This document shows, one piece after another, positions 24,607 to 34,671 of a stretch of 64,000 nt of DNA. The position numbers and the translations under genes are program-made. Below the pieces are notes generated by a model. That model was not told the DNA's origin and made no database searches. It saw only the letters and a program-made list of their open reading frames with translations. Source of the stretch: Flammulina velutipes (Eukaryota > Basidiomycota > Agaricomycetes > Agaricales > Physalacriaceae); NCBI GenBank assembly GCA_011800155.1, contig CM022377.1, positions 1,302,001 through 1,366,000 of the forward strand, in the 5' to 3' direction. Within the stretch, counting starts at the first letter, position 1, and every line of letters begins with the position of its first letter.

Positions 24607-25026
24607 GTTGAAGGAGGAGGAGAAGGGTGGTAATATCGGGGTAGATGAAATAAGGTTGGAGGGTGGTGGCAGTATGCCTTGAGAAGACCATCGCGAACAA
24701 GTGGTCGTTCTGCGAGTCAATAAATTCTGGAATGTCAGTGAGTAATGATACGTAGGGTGCAATGAAAGCGCTGTATCAGCACATACCCTTGAACAACGCG
24801 TCAACTAACACTTTCTCGCCATTTTATTCACCGGATTTCGTATTGGATTTGCAGGCTTATGCCAAGGTGGGGGTGGCGAACTCGGAGTCTTCATTCTCTT
24901 CTTCTTCCTCTTTGTATCGTTGGGGTGAGAACCGGACGTCGTTTGCTGCATCGTCGGTGTTAGTCTACGAGTCGGTCAGGATAGAGATTGCTGCGCACCT
25001 CTGCGGTTGTAAACCCATCGGCCGTG
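24607..25026. other. Right flank of element 1, degenerate or broken gene sequence
   Basis: On the - strand several exon-like pieces can be read (for example FIDSQNDHLFAMVFSRHT after a CATTCCAG acceptor, and an acidic EEEEENEDSEF segment near 24870-24915). I cannot assemble a convincing gene. The stretch is sandwiched between two transposons and may be the remains of a disrupted host gene. Confidence 0.3.
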
Positions 25027-26181
25027 CATCAGTAAAACAGGGCACTGATCTTTGACGTCTTTGGCGTCTCCGGAAGACTCAAAAGACTCCAAAGACACGA
25101 AAATCACGAAAGACATGCCATCTCTGTCAAGCAGGGTACAATCTCTTAGAGACACTAACAATGTCTCTCAGGCCTCTCTGGGGTGTTCTCTTGTTGCTTT
25201 GTCGACATCTCTGGGACGTTATTCCGGTCTCTGAACAGCTAATAAGGACCTTATTTATGGTGATATTCGGGGCTGTATGGATATATCACAACAAGGAAAT
25301 GGTGGTCAAATGAGGTTTATTCCAAGCAAGCTACGAAATATTGCTACATGACTATGATACAGAACACTACAGCGCATGTCCAATTATATGTACAACAGAA
25401 GACGCCAGACCACTCTCCCGACACAATGATATCTAGGGAACAGGCCCGTTAATAAGGGGGCAAGCAAAGTGTATGGGGACTTACCTGATCAGCCGTAAGC
25501 AATGGAAGGCGCACGGATAGACGAACTAGCTAAATGGCGTGTGTCAGTGAAGGTAGTACATAGATAGCAATGCAAAACGCACCTCTCCCTTACGACCGCG
25601 TCGTCAAATTCGTCCTGCTCCAATAGCTGACCGAGCGGGGCGAGAAAGCATCCGGCGCAATGCTTGTGGGACATTGATTCCGAGCGTTGAAAGAAAGTCG
25701 CGCCGAATGTCGTTGCAAACAAGTTGTTGGTGGGTGGTGGGAAGGAGAGCCACGTCGGTTTCGGAGTTCGGAAATTTGATCAAATAAAAGCCAGCACACA
25801 CGTGATGGTGACGTGTTGCTTTTACCGGCGGCAGATGGACTTTGGCGATTTTTTGGATTCTCTGCTTCGTCGTCGTCCCAAATGAGTTCGCTAGCAAGGC
25901 GCGTCCAGGGGCTTCAAAGTTATAAAATAACAGTGTGGCTATGATAATGATTAATTACCATCCTCCTCGCACGATTCCTAGCAGTTTTCAAATGGGCGTT
26001 ATATTAACCACATTCACATTTACAATTGAAAAGTTGAGAATAAATTTTATTTTTCCCAGAGACAGAAGAGATGAGATTTTCGAAGAGAGACGCCAAAGAC
26101 AAGTGTTACCAGAGACGAAGACGTCAGAGACGCCTTAGCAGAGATCTAGGCTCCAGAGATCAGTGCCCTGTTTTACTGATG
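25027..26181. mobile_element. Non-autonomous CATCAG-type element (1,155 bp)
   Basis: A perfect 25-bp terminal inverted repeat (25027-25051 starting CATCAGTAAAACAGGGCACT, and its complement at 26157-26181) is flanked by TG on both sides (25025-25026 and 26182-26183). The inside has no transposase and no long frame. Both subterminal regions are dense in GAGACG/CGTCTC, GACGTC and AGAGAC motifs in opposite orientations. Shared CATCAG ends and 2-bp duplications suggest mobilisation in trans by a Plavaka-type enzyme. The interior is unrelated to the two autonomous elements here, so the true partner may be another family member. Confidence 0.8.
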
Positions 26182-26453
26182 TGTCTTACAATGTAGGAAA
26201 CATCACATATAGATAGATGTATTCCCGCAAGAGACGTTGCGGCTCGAAGATGGTCGTATAAGGCTGAAGGAAAGGAAGGAACCTAGATCAATTATTGCCA
26301 GATTAGGCCTCTACGCCACCATGCTGTACTACGTCCAATGCACAATTTTGCTGGAAGAAAAATTGCGATCAGCTTTCTGCTTTACACAAAAACATCCTTT
26401 CTCTTGTCGTGCGTGTGTTGGTGGATGCAAAACCAATTCTTTTCTTCTCGGAG
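26182..26453. other. Spacer between short transposon and tRNA gene
   Basis: No gene is recognised. It holds the TG target duplicate and A-rich sequence before the tRNA. Confidence 0.5.
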
Positions 26454-26535
26454 CGACGCCAGCAGGATTTGAACCTGCGCCCTCAAAGAGGAACAGATTT
26501 CTAATCTGTCGCCGTAACCACTTGGCTATAGCGCC
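26454..26535 (-). tRNA. tRNA-Ser (anticodon AGA), no intron
   Basis: 82 nt, class II. The acceptor strands GGCGCTA and TGGCGTC pair (with G.U at 2 and 6), discriminator G. The anticodon stem ACAGA/TCTGT holds loop TTAGAAA, and the long variable arm CCTCTTTGAGG is typical of serine tRNAs. The T loop is TTCAAAT. Confidence 0.95.
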
Positions 26536-26641
26536 TTGAACTTATTTGCCTGAGGCTCATTAGAATGTACAGTGCAGTGTGCACTTAGTGCAGACTAGCA
26601 TTTGTGTTCGCCCGGCGATCAACTTTCTTTCCCTAACTACC

Positions 26642-28148
26642 ATGACTGATTGTCGTCTATCCTTCGCTATCAAAAAATCATTACCTCAACTCTCTGCGCG
26701 CATCGGAGAAGTCTCTTTCACACGTCCAGACTCGACCCAAATCACCATCTCGACACCAGGTCTACTCGTCTCAACCTCGCGCGGTGTCGTCCCGCACATC
26801 TCTCGAGATCACAACAAACAATGCCAGTCTCTGCGATGGATCCACGTTCCATTCGAGTCATTGTGAGTGAGGTGAGTATATGCTCCTTTCCCTCGCTCTA
26901 ATCCACACCGAATAGCTTAGACCAAAGACCCCCAGTGCCCACTCTCGTTGGAGGAGAAACACCACTTCATCGCTTTCTTGGGTACATGCCCGAAAAGCAC
27001 CTAATATCGACCTCGCTCCGGGATCCAAATGATACAAAGGAGATGCCTCCCAACGGCAAAGACTTCGTCTCCGCTACCTGCGTGCGCGGTGTCCGCAAAG
27101 TGCGTTCTAAAGCCTGTTCTCCATATACCCCTCCTTGAACACCTCCCCTCCTCCGAAGGTAACCCCATCCGACTGGCGCTCATACACCGAATCCTGCAAG
27201 CCCGACATCGTGTTCGCAATGACCGACAACACCCCAACCTCGTCCCAAAAAAGAATCACAAAAGCCATAGAACGGTCCACCACCTGGCTCGTCAACCTCC
27301 TCGCACCCCCGCGTCCTCATCCAAACGTCTTTGTGAGCATGGCAGGCGGGGCGGTTCCCGCCGCGCGTAAAGCATTCGCCGACACGCTCGTCGAGCAGCT
27401 CTACGCGAAAGACGCAGAGATGGTCAGGCCTCTGGAGAGGTTGGATGAGGGTATAGCGGGGTACGCCTTTGATCTGAATCCGCTACGCAGCACCGACAGT
27501 TTCGTTCCGCTCCTGCACGCCTCTCTCGCTCCCCTCCCCTCCACCAAACCCCGGCTCGTATTTTCAGCCAAGTCACCGCTCGAGATGCTGCTTCTCATTC
27601 GAGACGTCGGCGTCGATCTGTTCGACTCGCATTGGGTGCAGGAGGCTGCTGATATCGGTGTCGCGCTGGACTTTACATTTCCCGCGGCTTCGGGGGGTGA
27701 GAAGATTCCGCTGGGCCATAATTTGTACGATACGGCCTATGCTCGGGATTTCTCGAACTTAGGAGGGGGGTGTTGGTGTCTTGCGTGTGCGCCGATTGCG
27801 CCGACGAGGAGGTTGTTGCATTCGCGTGTGGACGAGGGGGAGGTTGTGGATGGCGGTACGGTCCTGCCTGGCTCGACGAAGGCCTATTTGCATCATCTCC
27901 TGCATACGCATGAGATGTCTGCGCATACACTTTTGGTTATGCATAATCTTGCTGTGTTGGATGCTTTTCTCGATGGTGTCAGGGGAGTGATTAGAGATGG
28001 GGATTTTGAGAAGGAGACGGAGAGGTTTGGGAGGGTGTATGATGGTGAACGGGATATCCTCGAGGCGGCGAGGCAGGTGTGGATGGAGGTTGATTTGGCG
28101 AGGGGGAAGGGTAGACTGAAGAGGGAGAAGCAGGAAATACAAATCTAA
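26642..28148 (+). CDS. QTRT2: Queuine tRNA-ribosyltransferase accessory subunit 2
   Basis: Exons 26642-26862, 26916-27099 and 27159-28148 give 464 aa. QTRT2 is the non-catalytic partner of QTRT1. The heterodimer, associated with the mitochondrial outer membrane in animals, exchanges guanine 34 of GUN-anticodon tRNAs for queuine. Visible features are the N-terminal STPGLLVSTSRGVVPHIS, GGETPLHRFLGYM and the TIM-barrel segments. The zinc site is CWCLAC...SKAYLHHLLHTHEMSAHTLL...HN (C-x-C-x2-C plus a distal His). The C-terminal helix is rich in Arg and Lys. The ATG at 26642 is the first in frame. No catalytic Asp signature of QTRT1 was identified, consistent with the accessory subunit. Confidence 0.9.
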
Positions 28149-28799
28149 GTCTCTCAAGTTTGTGTGTACTCACGAGATTTGTGTTTATAGATCTTTAATT
28201 CTGTTTCTGAATAATATCTTCCTAGATATGTGGCGCTTCAAGCTCTACTGAGAACAAAGGACTGGCCCGTCTGGCATACCGTGAGAGCATCACTAACGAT
28301 CCAAGGCCGCTGGACTCTCCGATTATCACCAATGACCATCGCCACCTCTGCATAACTTTGTGCGCACACACTCGCGTCGTCCCTCAGTCTCCGGATTACT
28401 CGGCACTCATCCGTGAAGGCGTCCATCGAGCTCAGGAGAAGAGAAACGCTGGCCCGGCGCGACCATCATAGAAAATACGGCTCATGTCGTCTGGAAAGTC
28501 ATAGAGATGAACCTTTCGAGGGGCACATCGTCTTTAGCATTCGCAAACATCCAAACTCCTCCCCATGTTTCGTGACGTTGCTTGCGGATAACTATGTACA
28601 CCTTCTTACAAGGCACAGCTGCGTGGCGTTCTACTGACAAGAATTTCGCACGGTCAATCTTCGGCCACTTCCATATACCATATTCTCACACAATCTCTTC
28701 CTCTATAGCTATCCCATGCGGAACTTATTATCACACCTTATCCTATACGTATACTTATCCAAAATAAAATACCTCCCCTCCTTCCATTTAATTGTCTAA
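28149..28799. other. Convergent intergenic region, nothing recognised
   Basis: Between the 3' ends of QTRT2 and the - strand unknown gene. Only short frames are present and there are no repeats of note. Confidence 0.5.
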
Positions 28800-30225
28800 T
28801 CAACCAAGCACAGCAACCCACCCACTCCCCGGAGTCATCTGCCGCCTAAACACACGTCCATCCTCGCTAACAGCGTATATAACCTGTCGGTCCCTTGTAA
28901 TCCACCCTTTCTGCGCTTCGTCGTAGAGGGCATCGTCCGGTATACCCTCGGGCGTCTTTGCTGTTATTTTCTGTACAGGTGTGGCGTTCATACTTCGTTG
29001 GGATCAGGATCAGGGTGAGGACGGGGAAGGGGGGGAGGGAAGGGGGACGTACGTGTAGTGTCGCGAGAAGTTGAACCCTGGGCCTGGGGTTGCGTAGCTA
29101 CGGGCAGGGTGAGGGGGATGCGGGAATGGAGGGGGGGAGGGGGGCTCACTGGGGTGTATTTGAATTCGAGGTGGCGGGAGCACAGAGGATGGGGAATCGA
29201 CTCGGTCTGGGGAGAGTGAATGAATGAAGGGAAGGGAAGGGAAGGGAAGGGGAGGGAACTCGGAGTTCAATACTCACGGGTTGGAATTACGAGATTTCTG
29301 ATCCAATAGGGTTGTTCAAAGTTGACTTATTTTGCTACTTAATGGACCATTAATTGCTTCCTGAATTCGACGTTTTGGCCCTACGATCGTTCAACCCCAG
29401 CCAAATTTTGAAGAATAAGTAGACAATTAATGGTACTTTTCAGGCTACTATGAACACCCCATCTCGGAAAACATGAATAAGTAGACTTTAATGGTCGTTT
29501 TAATGGCTTCCAGATGTCAATGCCGCGTCGGCAATGTGCACTGCCACTGGCGGGAACTAATATACAAGTCCCGCAGCCATAATGCCGTAGCGCCACACTT
29601 CCATAATGTCCTCTGTCTTGAGCGGTTCACGCTTTCAGCGGCAATTTATAGTGTATTTTTTACATGTTCCAAGTACGCGAATGACAGAGAGTACGTGTGG
29701 TGGTAGTATGAAGGCCAGTGAAGATTGTGGCACCCGGAGCACTGATGCCGGACTTTTGAATGTCGGCATGGGCTATTAGCGCTCGAGCTATTAGATGGGC
29801 CTTTAATAGCTTTCAGGAAGGTGGGACCCTCCTGAATGCTGTTAAATCTCCTTAAAGCCATTATACGACGGTAAATAAGGAGGGGATTAATGGTCCATTA
29901 AGTAGCAAAATAAGTGAACCTTGAACAACCCTAATAGCAGCTTGTGTGTATAAGCATTAACTTCAGTTGTATTTAGTTGTGCCCCAGACGTACCTTCCTC
30001 ACGTTCTCGACCTGTTGAGGAGGGAGCGCGACGTTAGTGTCCATGGCGGTCCGGACGGTATTTGCATACCTACAATTAACAAAGCGATTAATTCAAACGC
30101 GGTCACGGTGGTGGAAAGGGAACGTACGTCGTATACACCTTAATGGCAGCGTCGTTCTTGGAGTCAGGCGGGCGGCCCGCTTGGATGGCTGAGCTTAGTT
30201 CATCGTAGAGGCTCTGGAGGGACAT
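28800..30225 (-). CDS. Unknown 162-aa protein, six exons, intron carrying a MITE
   Basis: Exons 30128-30225, 29994-30069, 29278-29297, 29206-29150, 29097-29053 and 28992-28800 (read on -) join with GT-AG introns and consistent phase to 489 nt. The N-terminal half is helical and hydrophilic (MSLQSLYDELSSAIQAG...). The middle is Ser/Pro/Asn-rich. The C-terminal domain of about 70 residues, beginning MNATPVQKITAKTPEGIPDD and including KGWITRDRQVIYAVSEDGRV, looks like a folded conserved unit. I do not recognise the family. The 20-nt exon 3 is the weakest part of the model. Intron 2 is about 695 nt because it contains the inverted-repeat element at 29309-29931. Confidence 0.6.
29309..29931. mobile_element. 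MITE with about 46-bp inverted ends, inside an intron
   Basis: The left end GGGTTGTTCAAAGTTGACTT (continuing through TTTTGCTACTTAATGGACCA) is mirrored at the right end with two mismatches over about 46 bases. TA flanks both sides (29307-29308 and 29932-29933), suggesting a Tc1/mariner-type TA duplication; a 3-bp AAT reading is also possible. The interior has A/T-rich AATAAGTAGAC...TAATGG direct repeats and no coding frame. Confidence 0.8.
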
Positions 30226-30896
30226 GGCCAAGCTGTTCGGCGTTTACATGATAGTTGGAATCAACATGGCCTTGTCGGAGAATGAATGAAGGGCCGGCTG
30301 GGGACTCACATATCATGATTCTTTGGTTCGTGTTGCAATTGATGGGGTTACTTATTATGTACAGCTTGAGGCTCTCGCGATCGAGAGTTAAGCCATATCT
30401 TCAAATGGTACTTGTTCTACTACGGAGAGATACATACATGTGCTCGAAGCAGGTCCATGTATTGGTGCTTGAATGGGCAAAGGGACGAGACAATGTATCG
30501 GTGTTCCCACGGTTTGACGTCAGTGGTTGAGAGAGATGTACGTAGCGTCTAGACAGCGGACGCAACGTTGGGTGTTCGAACCAGCGATGCGAGGTCGAAT
30601 CATCGAAGTGAATCAATACGCGCGGGCCCGGGCGCATAGGTCTTTCAATATTCGCATGACGAGACGAGCGGACACGGAGGGCTCTGAATACTACAATCTG
30701 GGACGCTTTCCCATACGGGATCAAACTCCTCGTGCCGGGAAGTTGGAAACGGTCTTGAGTAAGCAAGGCGCGACTAGGAACTTGAAGGTAACAGGGAAAA
30801 GTCAGTTGTCACGAGGGAAGTCTTCCAGCGTGCATGGATCCCCGACGGTCCAAAGCATGATAGAAAGATAGATACACGCATCTACAGTCACAGTCT
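30226..30896. other. Intergenic, no supported gene
   Basis: Frames present are compositionally poor candidates without splice support. This is the upstream region of the - strand unknown gene and the 3' region of the thioesterase. Confidence 0.4.
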
Positions 30897-31855
30897 CTAA
30901 AGCAAATCCTCCCCATCCACAGGCGTCTGCTCCCCCACCGCCTCCGCTATAGTCTTCTTGTTCAATAGATGCGCGTATTTAGGCTGCACGAACATCGCAC
31001 TACACACTCTCCAGTCAGAAGGTGAGCAAGAAGAAGAAGAAAGACTGACGTAGCCTCAACGAGGACCTTCCCCTCCAAATCCTCCACCGCCCCCGACACG
31101 AACACCTTCCTCCCCTTAACCTCATCCACCCTCGTCCTAATAACCACAAACTGATCCGCCTTGGTCGGAGCCCGATAATTCAAGTTCAGCGTCGCAGTAA
31201 CCCCAACCTTCTCCGGTAGATTCACAATAGCCTACACACAAGCCAAATATTCAATCAGTATCAGTCTTGCAAAAGAAAAAAACCCACCTCACGCCCCAAA
31301 CACTCATCCAAAAGCGTAGCCAACAACCCCCCATGCACAATCCCCTCATGCCCACACAGCCCCCTCCCAAGATGCACAAACACAACCGCCTCCCCCTCGT
31401 CCCTCCTCGCCCTCACAAGCGGCGGGATCGCCAGCCTCCCCGCGCCCCTCAGCGCCCCGCCCGTGAGGTGGTTCACCCGCCTTTCGGGGGGCGTACGCGC
31501 GTAGGGCCGGGTTTCGTACCACTCCGCTGCGTCGGGGGCGGTGCGCAGGTTTTGGAGGAGCGGGAGGGTTTGGAGGGTTGATTCGAGGGTGGTGGTGTGG
31601 GTGAGGGCGGCAGGGGAGGAGGGGGGGGGAGGGGAGGGGAGTAGGTGGGGTAGAGGAGGCGGAGTTCTTCGGGGGGGTAGAAGGCTCCGGTTAGGTAGAG
31701 GCCGAGGGAGGCGAGGCCGCCGAGGAGGTAGCGCGAGCTTGGTGATGTGCGGGTTGGTTTTGGGTGGATGGGGGTGTGTGGGTGTGGGGGCGGGTGTGGA
31801 GGTGGCGGAGAGTCGAAGAGAAAGGTCGTCCGGTTCTACGGAGGGCGGAGAACAT
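30897..31855 (-). CDS. Hotdog-fold thioesterase, mitochondrial type (Fmp10/UPF0644-like)
   Basis: Three exons with introns at the joins LGRE-AIVNLP and EAT-AMFVQP. An N-terminal Arg/Thr/His-rich presequence is followed by a possible single membrane segment (RYLLGGLASLGLYLTGAFYP). The hotdog domain then has GHEGIVHGGLLATLLDECLGRE, the PaaI/THEM4 type motif with the HGG helix start and acidic DE, then NLNYRAPTKADQFVVIRTRV and KYAHLLNKK. This layout is that of fungal mitochondrial proteins such as yeast Fmp10, presumed acyl-CoA thioesterases. The ATG at 31855 is the only good start. The coding DNA is extremely G/C-biased on one strand (long Pro/Thr codon runs) around 31560-31660. Confidence 0.8.
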
Positions 31856-31975
31856 GGTGGTGGTGGTGGTGGTTAGTGATCAAGAATTTTGACGCGATTA
31901 TGATACCCGGTGGGTCCGTGATTTCATCTATCAGCCCGCCTGTCCAATGAGTACACCCCGGGCGAAGAGAGGTAC

Positions 31976-32057
31976 GGCGCTATAGCCAAGTGGTTACGGC
32001 GACAGATTAGAAATCTGTTCCTCTTTGAGGGCGCAGGTTCAAATCCTGCTGGCGTCG
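31976..32057 (+). tRNA. tRNA-Ser (anticodon AGA), no intron
   Basis: 82 nt, same sequence as the gene at 26454 and on the other strand. Acceptor GGCGCTA/TGGCGTC, loop TTAGAAA. Confidence 0.95.
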
Positions 32058-32710
32058 CTTTCATTATGTAGCCGTGTTTGCTTTTTGCCTTGGTCTCTTG
32101 ACCAGCCTCTTCACCAATATTCGAGTGAACATGCCTTTCGGTTTATGTATCCATAGGTGTGCAAATGGTATATATACCCTTCCCTTCCTCAAGTTCAGCA
32201 ATCAACTCACATCCTATTTGTACCTCAGTCATAATATTGTATGTGGCGTTCAAGAATCACACTCGATCTGTTCAAGTCTAAGGAACGACTCCCAATAAGA
32301 TGTGTGTACTTATATATCTTTTTATCATGCTTACCCGAACACATCAATCGAGAGCGCGCGTTCGAACAGAGCAACGGGAACGATCTTTGCAAGCGTCCCA
32401 GATTTTATCAGCGTGGCGCAATGACTCGGACTCGTGTTTACTGACTCGGACGCCCTCCCGAGCGCCACGGGAAAGGTCTTTCCTCTTTGGGAGGATTTAC
32501 TTTGGAAACCTTGGGGTGAGGGTGTGGCGCTCCGTGTTTCTGGGTGGGGCTGGAGAGAAATAATAAGGCACTGGAAGGAAAGGTGATGTTTCGTTGTGCA
32601 AACTATCTGGGGGCTAGATGGATAGAGAGAGTGTTTGTGTGTTTGAAGTTGTTGTTCTCGCACATAGGCTCGCAGGGAGACAATGGGGAAGTAGCATTTG
32701 GAAAATGATG
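32058..32710. other. Intergenic, no supported gene
   Basis: A - strand frame of about 110 codons (32331-32663) has no recognisable domain. A short passage (GGGGCTGGAGAG...AAT.ATA) recurs near 33112, suggesting old local duplication. Confidence 0.4.
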
Positions 32711-32945
32711 GAACTTATCGGGCGGTTATTAGGACGAGGGGCGGAAGGTGTTCGTGTCGGGGGCGGTGGAGGGGAAGGTCTACGTCAGTCTTTTCTTCTT
32801 CTTCTTCTTGTTCACCTTCTGACTTGCGAGTGTGTAGTGCGATGTTCGTGCAGCCTAAATACGCGCATTTGTTGAACAAGAAGACGCGGTGGGGGAGCAG
32901 ACTTGCTTTAGATGCGTATATGTATCTATCTTTCTGGTATGCTTA
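32711..32945 (+). pseudogene. Inverted, deletion-ridden copy of the thioesterase 3' end
   Basis: This matches the - strand thioesterase gene from about 31180 down to about 30855, in opposite orientation. It includes the last intron (GTCAGTC...TGTGTAG), the exon giving AMFVQPKYAHLLNKK, and the downstream ATCTATCTTTCT tract. Several internal deletions (including about 19 and 9 bases in the VKGRKVFVSGAVEDLEG part) break the frame. Retention of the intron shows DNA-level duplication and not retrocopying. Confidence 0.85.
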
Positions 32946-33425
32946 CTTGAAGAGACTGAGAATTTATTATAGCCTGAGAGACTGTACACTTTGTTTGCGC
33001 CTCACTTTTGGATTCACCGAGCGAGGGGACGAGGAGTACTTATGATTCTAGCGTGCGATTCTACTTGACTCGCGTTCACATGATTTGATTGTGAAATGAG
33101 TCCGCTCGTGTGGGGCTGGAGAGGAATGATAACGCGCTGCGGGAAAGTAAGGTGCTCTTTCCTGTGCGCGCGTCCCGTTGACTATCTGTGAGATGAATAT
33201 GTCGACACGCGGCGAGAAGAGCGCTGTTGTTATTCTCGTACCTACTGCTTCGGTTGTGAACATCCGCAAGGAGGCATTAGTGGGAACTGGAATGCGGGAT
33301 TTCATGTGTATATTGACACTGGTATGAGATGTGCTCATTTGATGCTTAGAAGGTAATGGCCAACAGAAAACTTTGTCCTGCTCATAGTAAAAACCAAACT
33401 CTGAAGCAGGTATACAAAGAGACAG

Positions 33426-33517
33426 CGACGCCAGCAGGGTTCGAACCTGCGCCCTCAAAGAGGAACAGATAGTGAACAAGTTCAAATCTGTCGCCGTAAC
33501 CACTTGGCTATAGCGCC
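33426..33517 (-). tRNA. tRNA-Ser (anticodon TGA) with 10-nt intron
   Basis: 92 nt. Same body as the AGA gene, with the anticodon arm ACAGA-TTTGAA-[10 nt]-A-TCTGT. The intron sits one base 3' of the anticodon, the canonical eukaryotic position. The T loop is TTCGAAC. Confidence 0.93.
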
Positions 33518-33599
33518 GATAGTGGAGGCGATGCAGTGGATGTGTCGATGTGAGTATACAGGGGGTCATTATATTCATTAGTAAGTACGTATCTACAGT

Positions 33600-34424
33600 C
33601 TAAAGCCAGGCGAGTAGGTATAGGGCCGCCCCGCTGAGGATGGGAAGGGTGAGGTTATCATCGAGCCATATGCCGACGTCGAGGCTCTCTGCGAGGCCCG
33701 TGGTGATGCCCGCGTATAAAGCGAGGAGGAGAGTCTTTGCGGGGATGTTTGGAGGGAGGAGGTCCCCTGTAGGCCAGAACGCCACGGCGAGTGCTGCGCC
33801 CACCACCGCTGCGCCGATGAACCCCGCCCAGCTCTTCGAAGGTGCCCACCACAAAGCCCCGGTGCGCGAGCCGAAAGCGCGGCCGAGGGTGGAAGCGGCG
33901 GTATCTGCCCAGCTGAGAGCGAGGATGCTGTATACGGCGATGTCGAGGGGGAACCAAGAGAGGGCGGCGGATACGCCTAGGATGTAGTATATGACTCCGT
34001 TTGGACCGGTTAGCTCTGCGGGGCGCATGAGGAACCCGAGGAGGGTGTTGTAGAGCCTTGCGAAGGCCGAGGCGGGGAGGGAGAGACGGAGGATGTCGGC
34101 GGGGACGATGAGGATTAGGGAGGAGAGGAGGGTGGATGTTATGTGGGGGGTTAGGGAGGAGGGAGTGGGGTGGGAGAGATAGAGGGAGAGGGTGAGGAAG
34201 CCGATGGAGGAATGGAGGATTTTGCGGGGGATTTCGTATGTTGATTTGCGGACGCCGCCGTAGCCTGCCAGGCCGACGCCGGTGGTTGGGAGGGGGTGGT
34301 CTTTGAAGGAGGGCGGGGAGGCGGTGGGGGAGGCGTCGGGGGAGGACTCCGGGGAGGGCATGAGAGGGTGCTCGCCGAGGGATTCTAGCCGACGGATGAC
34401 GCTGCTCGTTAGACGTGTGCTCAT
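33600..34424 (-). CDS. DGK1: CTP-dependent diacylglycerol kinase, DGK1 family
   Basis: A single-exon frame of 274 aa. Yeast Dgk1 phosphorylates diacylglycerol with CTP to phosphatidate at the ER and nuclear membrane, opposing Pah1. Visible features: hydrophilic Ser/Pro-rich N-terminus (residues 1-60), YEIPRKILHSSIGFLTLSLYLSH, ILIVPADILR, and the conserved core NGVIYYILGVSAALSWFPLD then LSWADTAASTLGRAFG. More membrane segments follow to the C-terminus (KSWAGFIGAAVVGAALAVAF), and LAESLDVGIWLDDNLTLPIL. The length agrees with the family (290 aa in yeast). An in-frame ATG seven codons upstream is possible; MSTRLTSS was preferred. Confidence 0.88.
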   Translation of the reverse strand: MSTRLTSSVIRRLESLGEHPLMPSPESSPDASPTASPPSFKDHPLPTTGVGLAGYGGVRKSTYEIPRKILHSSIGFLTLSLYLSHPTPSSLTPHITSTLLSSLILIVPADILRLSLPASAFARLYNTLLGFLMRPAELTGPNGVIYYILGVSAALSWFPLDIAVYSILALSWADTAASTLGRAFGSRTGALWWAPSKSWAGFIGAAVVGAALAVAFWPTGDLLPPNIPAKTLLLALYAGITTGLAESLDVGIWLDDNLTLPILSGAALYLLAWL

Positions 34425-34524
34425 GGCGGTCGTGAAGAAAAACAACTAACCCGGGTACGGTAAACATGTGGTTTCGCCAAGACAGGTGGGCTGCTGCCTA
34501 GTACTACGCTCCGTCCCACTTTAC

Positions 34525-34616
34525 GGCGCTATAGCCAAGTGGTTACGGCGACAGATTCGAATAACTCACCAATCTGTTCCTCTTTGAGGGCGCAGGTTCA
34601 AATCCTGCTGGCGTCG
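34525..34616 (+). tRNA. tRNA-Ser (anticodon CGA) with 10-nt intron
   Basis: 92 nt. Body identical to the AGA gene. The anticodon arm is ACAGA-TTCGAA-[TAACTCACCA]-A-TCTGT, so after splicing the loop is TTCGAAA with anticodon CGA. Confidence 0.94.
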
Positions 34617-34671
34617 CTACAGTGATACTTTTTGGCGATTGATCTTTGGCTCTTACCATGACCATCACCTA

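Noticed and set aside
24586..24804. A - strand frame crossing the right end of element 1 as a gene
   Set aside because: It reads across the transposon boundary and so cannot be an ancestral gene; other frames in the flank have better splice sites.
30527..30871. A 114-codon + strand frame as a gene
   Set aside because: It is Arg-rich with no conserved motif, no upstream promoter-like leader and no neighbouring exons.
34021..34200. Repetitive GGGAGGAGG-type sequence as a microsatellite
   Set aside because: It is coding sequence of the diacylglycerol kinase (Ser/Leu/Pro codons read on the other strand).
33658..34467. A 269-codon - strand frame overlapping the diacylglycerol kinase gene
   Set aside because: It is rich in Arg, Pro and His only because of the base bias; the other frame has the conserved DGK1 core and membrane segments.
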